NCBI RefSeq assembly: GCF_020709055.1
Contig: NZ_JAJFCK010000048.1
Coordinates: forward strand, 1 to 14,226
DNA: 14,226 nucleotides
From: Ruminococcus callidus
GTDB lineage: Bacteria > Bacillota > Clostridia > Oscillospirales > Ruminococcaceae
Direction of reading: 5' to 3'
Shown here: piece by piece, positions 6,676 to 12,768 of the stretch
Layout: the number at the start of each line of letters is the position of its first letter
How positions within the stretch are numbered: position 1 is the stretch's first letter
The notes under the pieces: generated by a model
The model's input: the letters and a program-made list of their open reading frames with translations, nothing else
Databases searched by the model: none
Told to the model about the DNA's origin: nothing
Position numbers and translations under genes: made by a program

Positions 6676-7611
6676 TTACAATGTGCTAATCGCTCCATTA
6701 ATAAACTTATTCAACAGAACTACATCCGAAACATCTACAATATCATCTTGAGTTGTATCACAAGCCATGGGATTGGTGATATACGAATAGTGATTGCTTC
6801 CGTCAGCATAAGTGATATTCAAATCCTCTGAACCCATAGCATACTTCAACAGCAGTGTAGAATCTGCTTCATTCACAATGCCATCATGATTTACATCACC
6901 CAACGCATAAATTTCATGCGAAATAGCTACATTCGCCGTCGGGCAATAGCTGTCAACACTGATAACATTGTTCAAAGCTGCCTCACTAGTGCAGTTATTT
7001 CTATCCGGAGTAATCTTAAATCTAGTGATTCCTCTTGCATTGGATACACTCAAAGCAGACACATTAGAAAGATACTGAGTATATGTCCATTTTGTTGTAT
7101 TAACGCCTTCAAAATTTGCTTCATTAGTGAGGTATCCTTCGCTAACATAACCGATCTTTTCCTTATACGGACGGCAAACTGCATAGCCATTATTTTTGTC
7201 ATAAGTAACCATGTTAGAATAAGACGATGTGCTAATGCGAAGCATCGGAAAACTCTCTTGCGGAGTAGCAACGATCAACATTACAAAATGTGTTGTAGGT
7301 GCCAGACGACTTACATTATAGTAATTCGGAGCACTTGTTGTTGAAAACGTTGCAATTTCAGATTCAGAGAGCATTTCCTCGCCTCTCTGATAAATTTCAA
7401 CTGCCTCCTTAGTTTCGTCCAAGGACAAACCATTGTCCAAACAGTACTTTACAACTTTCTGTGTTTCAAAATCTGCAAAAGAGTCAACATATTCCTGTAC
7501 TTCTACCGCTTCATATTCCGATGCAAATGCGGGAACTGCTGTTGCAGACATCGTTACAGCCATCGCCAGTGCCGAAATACCGGCGACAGCCTTTTTGAAT
7601 ACTCTGTGCAT
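6676..7611 (-). CDS. Secreted protein with divergent dockerin (unit B, first gene)
   Basis: A 311-aa protein from the ATG at 7609-7611, which has AAAAGGAG just upstream; the open frame to 7719 runs through the conserved leader and is not used. Residues 1-30 are a signal peptide almost identical to that of the 5248 gene (MHRVFKKAVAGISALAMA...). The next residues, SEYEAVEVQEYVDS, match the start of the broken gene at 8446. Residues about 45-235 are not recognised. Residues 238-311 are a dockerin with loops DVNHDGIVNEAD and DTTQDDIVDVSD, but the two are separated by a longer linker than in the neighbouring dockerins. The interior looks AT-rich compared with the flanking genes. It is first in an operon with the gene at 5530. 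Confidence 0.82.
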   Translation of the reverse strand: MHRVFKKAVAGISALAMAVTMSATAVPAFASEYEAVEVQEYVDSFADFETQKVVKYCLDNGLSLDETKEAVEIYQRGEEMLSESEIATFSTTSAPNYYNVSRLAPTTHFVMLIVATPQESFPMLRISTSSYSNMVTYDKNNGYAVCRPYKEKIGYVSEGYLTNEANFEGVNTTKWTYTQYLSNVSALSVSNARGITRFKITPDRNNCTSEAALNNVISVDSYCPTANVAISHEIYALGDVNHDGIVNEADSTLLLKYAMGSEDLNITYADGSNHYSYITNPMACDTTQDDIVDVSDVVLLNKFINGAISTL

Positions 7612-7627
7612 TTTAAAAACTCCTTTT

Positions 7628-7678
7628 CTAAATTCTGCACGTTCCAATTGTGAATATTTTTCGACTATTTTCGAGCAT
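7628..7678 (-). other. Possible 16-codon upstream ORF, second copy
   Basis: Reads MLENSRKIFTIGTCRI and stops at TAG (7628-7630), in the same position as the small ORF at 5265-5315. Of five base differences between the two, three are silent (including TAA to TAG) and two change residues, which is too few to prove selection on the peptide. Confidence 0.3.
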
Positions 7679-7766
7679 TCCCCCTTTCTATGAAAAGGCA
7701 TAATACAAATCAGAGCCATAACATTTTATGGAAAATAATTCGCACAATCCTTTCTTTTTCACTTTC

Positions 7767-7795
7767 AGTATAGCATGCTATGATGCCTTTGTCAA
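7767..7795 (-). promoter_or_regulatory. Promoter of unit B
   Basis: On the complementary strand TTGACA (7790-7795), 17 bases, TATACT (7767-7772). It is identical in boxes and spacer to the unit A promoter. Confidence 0.85.
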
Positions 7796-7838
7796 TAGCC
7801 CAGCACCAAATGGTCGATTTTCGCCTCTATTTGGTCAA
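7790..7838 (-). repeat. Operator-like repeat element, copy 2
   Basis: Identical to 5428-5476, with ACCATTTGGT at 7805-7814 and TTGACCAAAT at 7829-7838 on the complementary strand. Together with the inverted copy at 8038-8086 it flanks about 200 bases of AT-rich sequence. Confidence 0.65.
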
Positions 7839-8037
7839 GTGCATGAAAGCCGGCACGTGATTTTTTTCAATATTTAGCATAAAATTATGATAAAAGAATA
7901 TTTTTGGCAATCCTAAAATAACCGTCCTGCGCCGAATCTGGAGCGTCGTTCGCCCGGCAGAGGTTTTTTGATCCCCATTTTCCGCCTGCTGCATTTTACC
8001 AGATTCTAGTTGATTCGCTCGTGCGTATTCGACGGAA

Positions 8038-8109
8038 TTGACCAAATGAAGACGAAAATCGACCATTTGGTGCTGGGCTATTGACAGAGGGGACGGTTTG
8101 TGATACGCT
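8038..8109 (+). promoter_or_regulatory. Operator-like element copy 3 with promoter-like boxes (unit C)
   Basis: TTGACCAAAT (8038-8047), ACCATTTGGT (8062-8071) and TTGACA (8081-8086) are spaced as in the other two copies but on the + strand. Seventeen bases on is TACGCT (8104-8109) where the other copies have TATACT, so the -10 is weaker. It lies about 340 bases before the ATG at 8446, much further than in units A and B. Confidence 0.55.
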
Positions 8110-8283
8110 ACCAGTAGAGCGGAACACCTGCGTGCCAAAAAACGGAAATCCCCATCTATGAGGAAATTGTGAGCACGGCAAAAAGCACATTTGAAAAAAG
8201 CTTTCTGTTTTTTTCGGTTTGCTTTGAAAAGTACGATGTTTGTACACAGGGTACTTAAAAAAATAAGAATTTGTGAAAATGTG

Positions 8284-8312
8284 TTGACAAATAGGTGTTT
8301 GCTGAGTATAAT
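8284..8312 (+). promoter_or_regulatory. Perfect sigma-A consensus promoter of unit C
   Basis: TTGACA (8284-8289), 17-base spacer, TATAAT (8307-8312): all 12 box positions match the consensus. Start near 8319, giving a leader of about 127 bases to the ATG at 8446. It may have replaced the decayed promoter at 8081-8109. Confidence 0.85.
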
Positions 8313-8445
8313 AAAATTACAAAAAAGGAAAGCGATAATACTCAACAACTTTTTCCATTTTCTGTAATTTTAAAAAGGAGGAATGCTTGGAAATTGTCGA
8401 GGAACATCCGCAGCTAAGACACAAATTGAAGAAAGGAAGTTTTCA

Positions 8446-8667
8446 ATGCATAAGACAATCAAAAAAGCCATTGCCGGCGTCTCTGCATTGGCAATGACAG
8501 CGGCAATGTCCGCAACCACAATCCCTGCGTTCGCATCTGAATATGAAGCAATCGATGCGCAGGAATACGTAAACTCTTCAGTAAAAAATCATAGGCACCG
8601 CAATCGCTTGTATGTTACCAATGATTTTTCCTTTTTCTGCGCAAGCAACGGAAAGTACCATTTCTGA
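8446..8667 (+). pseudogene. Truncated first gene of unit C (signal peptide fragment)
   Basis: The ATG at 8446 follows GAAAGGAAG at normal spacing. The product starts MHKTIKKAIAGVSALAMTAA..., a signal peptide ending PAFA, then SEYEAIDAQEYVNSS, matching the mature start of the 6676-7611 protein (SEYEAVEVQEYVDS). After residue about 47 the similarity ends; the frame continues through unrelated codons to a TGA at 8665-8667. The sequence then makes sense in another frame, which is the inside of a second signal peptide. It looks like the stub of a first gene fused out of frame to the second gene of a former two-gene unit. The alternative start at 8383 is in frame but its AGGAGG is only 1 base away. 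Whether the short product is made is unknown. Confidence 0.65.
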
Positions 8668-9682
8668 ACCGACTATCTACACCGGCACTTGTGCAGCCGA
8701 GGGAAGCGATGTCACATGGGAATACAACGCAACCGAACAGATTATGACATTTTCCGGAACCGGCGAAATGCCGGACTATATCGCCGACTGGTTGTATGAC
8801 AAAGCAATCACTCCTGAATGGAAACAGGGGGAGTTTACCTACAATCCGAAACAGGTTATCATCGGTGATGGCATTACAAAGGCTTCCTCTTTGACTGACC
8901 TGTTTGCACCAATCGCAGACTGGGATGGAACCGTTTCCCTGACCGCCGGAGAAGATCTGCTGGGTTATTCCACATCAGATTCGGGCGGTGACGCATATTG
9001 GGGCGTTCTTTCCAAGTATGATAAAAGAAAAATTCGTTTCTATGGATATTACGGCTCAAACTTCTACTATTTTGTTCCCGGAAAACAATTTGTAGGTCTG
9101 GGCGTTGCGGAAAATCCTGTCATGGAAACCAGCGGCACCACAGAAGACGGGATGACATGGGATTTCCACTATGATACTGCGACCATGTATCTCAGCGGTA
9201 ATGGTTCAAAAATGACCTCCGCAAAGCACGGATATCCGGGAGAAATCTCCCAAAAAACGCAGACCTTCGTGTTTGCAAAGGATTTTATTCCGCCGGAAGA
9301 CGATTCCATTATAGAGCCGTATCCAGAGTTAAATCACAGTTCTTATCTATACGAGCGTGTAAGAAGTTCGAAAAAGGTCTACTGCTATCAGGGCAGTGCC
9401 TTTGATATTGCATATCAGAGAATGCTGAATAATGAACTGGTCGAAGGCATGGTGACGCATCCTGCTTATTATGTCAGCGAATCTGCACTTCTCGGCGATG
9501 TTAACTTGGACGGCGAAGTTGATCTGAAAGATGCGGTTCTGCTGAACAAGTGCGTCAACGGCAGCGTTACCTATAATGAAATTCAAAAGGCGAACATGGA
9601 CTGCAACGGCGACGGCGTGATCTCCGCAGATGATTCCCTCACCCTGTTGAAGTTCCTGATCCAGCTCATCAATCAGCTCTAA
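8612..9682 (+). CDS. Two-module dockerin protein, 5' end disrupted (unit C)
   Basis: 356 codons from the first in-frame ATG. The frame opens upstream after a TAA at 8582-8584, and its first codons (KIIGTAIACMLPMIFPFSAQA) are the core and cleavage site of a signal peptide without its start. The ATG at 8612 lies inside that core and has no ribosome binding site, so normal expression or export is doubtful. Two modules follow the pattern T-W-x-(Y/F)...(M/L)-x-x-S-G-x-G: residues 33-51 and 181-198. Residues 295-356 are a well-formed dockerin with loops DVNLDGEVDLKD and DCNGDGVISADD. The plan matches the 5530-6648 protein. Removing one base from the A6 run at 8583-8588 would join this frame to the upstream stub, giving a protein with two hydrophobic leaders. 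It may therefore be a pseudogene or a phase-variable gene. Confidence 0.7.
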   Translation: MLPMIFPFSAQATESTISEPTIYTGTCAAEGSDVTWEYNATEQIMTFSGTGEMPDYIADWLYDKAITPEWKQGEFTYNPKQVIIGDGITKASSLTDLFAPIADWDGTVSLTAGEDLLGYSTSDSGGDAYWGVLSKYDKRKIRFYGYYGSNFYYFVPGKQFVGLGVAENPVMETSGTTEDGMTWDFHYDTATMYLSGNGSKMTSAKHGYPGEISQKTQTFVFAKDFIPPEDDSIIEPYPELNHSSYLYERVRSSKKVYCYQGSAFDIAYQRMLNNELVEGMVTHPAYYVSESALLGDVNLDGEVDLKDAVLLNKCVNGSVTYNEIQKANMDCNGDGVISADDSLTLLKFLIQLINQL

Positions 9683-9704
9683 ACTTTTGCCTTTTCACAA
9701 GGCG

Positions 9705-9744
9705 GAGCACAGCCCCATTTCCGGCGGGACTGTGCTCTTTTTTT
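9705..9744 (+). terminator. Rho-independent terminator of unit C
   Basis: GAGCACAG (9705-9712) pairs with CTGTGCTC (9730-9737), with inner CCC/GGG pairing, followed by seven T. A smaller GCCTT/AAGGC hairpin precedes it at 9689-9703. Confidence 0.9.
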
Positions 9745-9752
9745 CGCCTTTC

Positions 9753-9781
9753 TTGACAACCCGCTGCCGGTGTGCTACAAT
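9753..9781 (+). promoter_or_regulatory. Promoter of the DUF3592-like / ABC-F operon
   Basis: TTGACA (9753-9758), 17-base spacer, extended TGC-TACAAT (9773-9781). It directly follows the terminator of unit C. The leader is about 32 bases, which leaves no room for an attenuator of the kind found before many antibiotic-resistance ABC-F genes. Confidence 0.85.
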
Positions 9782-9819
9782 AATTCTACAGAATCTTACT
9801 TCACTGGAGGTATCCCCCT

Positions 9820-10344
9820 ATGACTGCAACCGAAATCGCCTGCCTTTGCATCGGCGCTGCCGGCATCCTGACGGCGCTGCTCTCCCTGCCGTTCTTTTGC
9901 CGTGGGCGTGCGCTCTCCAAAAAATGCTCCGCCCGAACCACCGGCACTGTCCAGCGCTACCGCATCGGCGGCGGAAACCGCAAAGCCATCTCGCCGGTGG
10001 TCGCATATCTGGTGGACGGGAAACCCTACACTGCCTACCGGCACTACAAGGGCGTTGTCACCTCCCACAAATCCGGCGCTTCCGGTGCGGGAAACCGCCT
10101 TTTCGTGTCAGAGCGGGATGTTCTCCACATCCACACCGCCGGCACATTCTGCAACTGCGGGGAACTCGCCGCAGCGCTCTGGCCCATTGGCAGTACCATG
10201 CCCGTGGTCTACAATCCCCGCAATCCCAAGCAGGGCTTCGTGGAAAAGCCGGTCAGCCTTGGCGGTACGGTAGGCGTGACATTGCTCTGCACCGGCGTGG
10301 GACTGGTGGTTTTCGCCGGCGCAATGTTTTTGCTCTTTCAATAA
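9820..10344 (+). CDS. DUF3592-like two-TM membrane protein
   Basis: A 174-aa protein with TM segments at about 6-28 and 148-172. Between them lies a soluble domain with the DUF3592-type order: TTGTVQRY (40-47), a YLVDGKPYTAY strand pair (63-73), and MPVVYNPRNPKQGFVE near 127-142 just before the second TM. Proteins of this type are small membrane proteins of unknown function. GGAGG at 9806-9810 supports the start. It is the first gene of an operon, with the ABC-F ATPase 18 bases downstream. The DNA is GC-rich compared with the dockerin region, as in the next gene. Family assignment rests on the motif order and the YNPxNP signature. Confidence 0.8.
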   Translation: MTATEIACLCIGAAGILTALLSLPFFCRGRALSKKCSARTTGTVQRYRIGGGNRKAISPVVAYLVDGKPYTAYRHYKGVVTSHKSGASGAGNRLFVSERDVLHIHTAGTFCNCGELAAALWPIGSTMPVVYNPRNPKQGFVEKPVSLGGTVGVTLLCTGVGLVVFAGAMFLLFQ

Positions 10345-10362
10345 CAGAAAGGAATCTGCACG

Positions 10363-12153
10363 ATGATCTTACTATCCGCACAAAATATTTCCAAAACATA
10401 CATGGAGCGCAAAGTCCTCGACAATGTGTCGTTCTTCCTCAATGAGGGCGACAAAGTCGGGATCATTGGCATCAACGGCACGGGAAAATCCACGCTCCTG
10501 CGCATTTTGGCTGGCGCAGAGGAGTCCGACAGCGGGAATGTGATCCGCACCAGCGGTGTGCGCATCTCCTATCTGCCGCAGATTCCGGAATTCGCCCCCC
10601 ATGGCAGTGTTCTGGAACAGGTGATGCTCCACCTCCCCGCCGACCTGAAAGAGGCAAAGGAATTTGAGGCGAAGTCCATCCTGGGAAAGCTGGGTATCAC
10701 CGACGTTTCACGGGACATCGGAACGCTCTCCGGCGGAGAACGCCGTCGTGCCGGTATCGCTGCGGCACTCATCCAGCCCAGCGATGTGCTGCTGCTGGAC
10801 GAGCCGACCAACCACATCGACAACGAAACCGTACAACTGCTGGAAGAGCAGCTGCAAAAGTATCGTGGCGCAATTGTCATGGTCACCCACGACCGGTATT
10901 TCCTGAACCGCATCACCCGGAAAATCGTGGAGGTTGACCGTGGCAGTCTCTTCTCCTACGACGGAAACTACAGCACCTATCTGGAACAAAAGGCACAGCG
11001 TGAGGCAGATGCCGAGGCGCAGGAACGGAAAAACCGCTCGCTCTATCGGCAGGAACTGGAGTGGATCCGGCGTGGTGTTCGGGCGAGAGGCACCAAGTCC
11101 AAGGACAGAATCGAGCGCTTCCATGTGCTGGAAAATCGGGAGATTCCGGCGGAACAGGAAAAGATGCAGCTGCAATCGGTTTCTTCCCGACTGGGAAAGA
11201 AAACCGTGGAATTGGAGGGCGTTTCGAAGTCCATTGACGGAAAACTGCTGCTCCACGATTTTTCCTACAAACTGCCAAGAGATGCACGCATCGGCATTGT
11301 GGGACACAACGGTGCCGGAAAGTCCACGCTCATCAAGCTGATCTGCGGTGCACTACAGCCGGACAGCGGAAGCATTACGCTGGGCGATACGGTGCGCATC
11401 GGGTATTTTTCGCAGGAATGCGAGAGCATGGATCCCACGCAGCGTGTCATCGAGTACATTCGGGAAACCGCCGACCGCATCCAGACTCCTGAGGGAACTG
11501 TCACTGCGGCAACCATGCTGGAACGATTTCTTTTTACGCCGGAATTGCAGTGGAACCGCATCGAAAAGCTCTCCGGCGGAGAGAGGAAACGCCTGTATCT
11601 TCTCAAAGTGCTGATGTCTGCGCCAAATGTTCTGCTGTTGGACGAGCCGACCAACGATCTGGACATCGCTACGCTGACCATTTTGGAGGACTACCTCCGG
11701 AACTTTGCCGGTGCAGTTATTGCCATCTCCCACGACCGTTATTTTCTAGACAAGATGGCGTCGGAGATCTGGGAACTGTCTGGTAATGGCGATGTGCACC
11801 GCTACAACGGCAACTACAGCGACTATGCTGCGCAGTGCATACCGGCAGAATCCGCAGAAAAGGCTGCCAAACCTACGGAAAAGAAAGAGCGCACTTTTGT
11901 GGGGAAAAAGAAGCTGAAATTCTCGTATCGGGAACAACGGGAGTTCGAGAGCATTGACGATGACATCGCTGCGCTGGAACAGCAGATCCAGGAAACGGAA
12001 GCACAGCTTGGCGCATGCACCTCCGACTATGTGAAGCTGCAAGAACTATCCGAGAAAAAGAGCGCTTTGGAAACGCAACTGGAGGAAAAGATGGAACGCT
12101 GGGTTTACCTCAACGACCTTGCGGAGCGCATTGCAAACGGCGAGATGGTTTAA
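10363..12153 (+). CDS. ABC-F family ATPase, Uup type
   Basis: A 596-aa soluble protein with two ATPase domains. Domain 1: Walker A GINGTGKST (36-44), signature LSGGE (122-126), Walker B DVLLLDE (141-147), switch His176. The linker WIRRGVRARGTKSKDRIERF (234-253) is the Uup-like form. Domain 2: GHNGAGKST (314-322), LSGGE (403-407), NVLLLDE (422-428), His457. Residues about 520-596 form the charged coiled-coil C-terminal domain typical of Uup-like members. There are no membrane segments. ABC-F proteins act on the ribosome, and Uup-like ones are linked to translation and assembly rather than clearly to drug resistance. All catalytic residues are present. AAAGGA precedes the ATG by a normal distance. 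Confidence 0.92.
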   Translation: MILLSAQNISKTYMERKVLDNVSFFLNEGDKVGIIGINGTGKSTLLRILAGAEESDSGNVIRTSGVRISYLPQIPEFAPHGSVLEQVMLHLPADLKEAKEFEAKSILGKLGITDVSRDIGTLSGGERRRAGIAAALIQPSDVLLLDEPTNHIDNETVQLLEEQLQKYRGAIVMVTHDRYFLNRITRKIVEVDRGSLFSYDGNYSTYLEQKAQREADAEAQERKNRSLYRQELEWIRRGVRARGTKSKDRIERFHVLENREIPAEQEKMQLQSVSSRLGKKTVELEGVSKSIDGKLLLHDFSYKLPRDARIGIVGHNGAGKSTLIKLICGALQPDSGSITLGDTVRIGYFSQECESMDPTQRVIEYIRETADRIQTPEGTVTAATMLERFLFTPELQWNRIEKLSGGERKRLYLLKVLMSAPNVLLLDEPTNDLDIATLTILEDYLRNFAGAVIAISHDRYFLDKMASEIWELSGNGDVHRYNGNYSDYAAQCIPAESAEKAAKPTEKKERTFVGKKKLKFSYREQREFESIDDDIAALEQQIQETEAQLGACTSDYVKLQELSEKKSALETQLEEKMERWVYLNDLAERIANGEMV

Positions 12154-12191
12154 TTCCCTATTACAATAGTATATGCTATTATAATAGGGAA
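12154..12191. repeat. Inverted repeat directly after the ABC-F stop
   Basis: Begins at the base after the TAA. Left arm TTCCCTATTACAATAG, right arm CTATTATAATAGGGAA, one mismatch in 16 pairs, 6-base loop. There is no T-run, so it is not a classic terminator; it may protect the mRNA 3' end or be a small mobile-repeat remnant. Confidence 0.6.
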
Positions 12192-12207
12192 CTCATAAGA
12201 AACTACC

Positions 12208-12244
12208 AAAAGAGGAGATCTCCCAATGAGATCTCCTCTTTTTT
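12208..12244. terminator. Bidirectional terminator between convergent operons
   Basis: AAGAGGAGATCTC (12210-12222) pairs perfectly with GAGATCTCCTCTT (12228-12240) around a 5-base loop, with A-run before and T-run after. It serves the ABC-F operon and the convergent MATE operon, whose last stop codon touches the T-run. Confidence 0.92.
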
Positions 12245-12756
12245 CATCTCTGAAAGTTCCGGACTTGTTCCAGCATCTCCTCGTGCAAAACTTGCAGCCT
12301 TCTTTGAATGTGTTCTTCCGGCATGAGCTTGGGAAGCCACACATGACAAGAAATTCCAAATGTCAGCAGCAATGCCAATTCCAAAATAGAACTAATCAAG
12401 GCAAGTGTCACAAGATTTCGAAAAATAGAGAAAAACAAGATGAAAATATAAATTCCCACAAGTGCGAGTAAACACGCTATCACGCACCAGAACTTTTTCG
12501 TTTGGTATTGCTTTTTCTCCTGTATCACATGAGCGGTGTATGCCTGATATATTGCCGTCAATTCCGGATGCTGCAAAAAAATCGTGTCCATGCTGCTACA
12601 ATGACATTGCACATACTCTATCGGATCTTCCCCGAAAATTCCTTGAATCATCAAAACATAGTTTTCCCCATATGGAAAAAGCCGATGGATTTCCACAATG
12701 TCCTGCACACGATACTGTGCGGTATCTCTAGACAAAATTCGAAGCCCTATGCTCAT
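12244..12756 (-). CDS. Small two-TM membrane protein of unknown function
   Basis: A 170-aa protein. Residues 1-89 are soluble and mixed in charge. Two hydrophobic helices lie at about 90-112 (CVIACLLALVGIYIFILFF) and 115-137, and a basic amphipathic tail (EEHIQRRLQVLHEEMLEQV) follows. No family is recognised. GGAGGGAG precedes the ATG at 12754-12756. It is 12 bases behind the MATE stop codon, so it is co-transcribed and probably translationally coupled. The TGA stop abuts the terminator stem. Any link to MATE function is only by position. Confidence 0.75.
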   Translation of the reverse strand: MSIGLRILSRDTAQYRVQDIVEIHRLFPYGENYVLMIQGIFGEDPIEYVQCHCSSMDTIFLQHPELTAIYQAYTAHVIQEKKQYQTKKFWCVIACLLALVGIYIFILFFSIFRNLVTLALISSILELALLLTFGISCHVWLPKLMPEEHIQRRLQVLHEEMLEQVRNFQR

Positions 12757-12768
12757 TTTCTCCCTCCA

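Larger units (their letters stand above)
7561..7843 (-). repeat. Promoter-leader-signal peptide repeat, copy 2
   Basis: Partner of 5198-5481. The stretch from the -10 box through the operator-like element is identical; the differences are in the leader around the small ORF and ribosome binding site. Confidence 0.9.
7846..8445. other. Intergenic region between divergent units B and C
   Basis: Between the unit B control region and the ATG at 8446 there is no convincing gene. A leftward open frame (to 8348) has no ribosome binding site and crosses the repeat and promoter elements. A rightward stretch at about 8140-8254 reads like a protein tail (IPIYEEIVSTAKSTFEKSF) but lacks a start. The region holds the third operator-like element, a decayed promoter, a perfect promoter at 8284, and an AGGAGG at 8376-8381 too close to the ATG at 8383 to be used normally. 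Confidence 0.5.

Noticed and set aside
7788..8093. CRISPR or insertion sequence
   Set aside because: There are only three copies of the repeat with irregular spacing and orientation, and no spacers, Cas genes or transposase.
7827..8348. A 173-codon leftward open frame
   Set aside because: It has no ribosome binding site, and it runs across the operator repeat and promoters; composition is not protein-like overall.
8383..8445. Alternative start of the unit C stub at 8383
   Set aside because: The AGGAGG is only 1 base from this ATG, and the added residues disrupt a good signal peptide; GAAAGGAAG before 8446 fits better.
9753..10363. Drug-responsive attenuator before the ABC-F gene
   Set aside because: The leader before 9820 is about 32 bases, and only 18 bases separate the two genes; no room for leader ORF plus terminator switching.
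9687..10445. A 252-codon open frame overlapping 9820-10344
   Set aside because: It starts inside the terminator and reads Arg/Pro/His-rich sequence typical of the wrong frame of GC-rich coding DNA.
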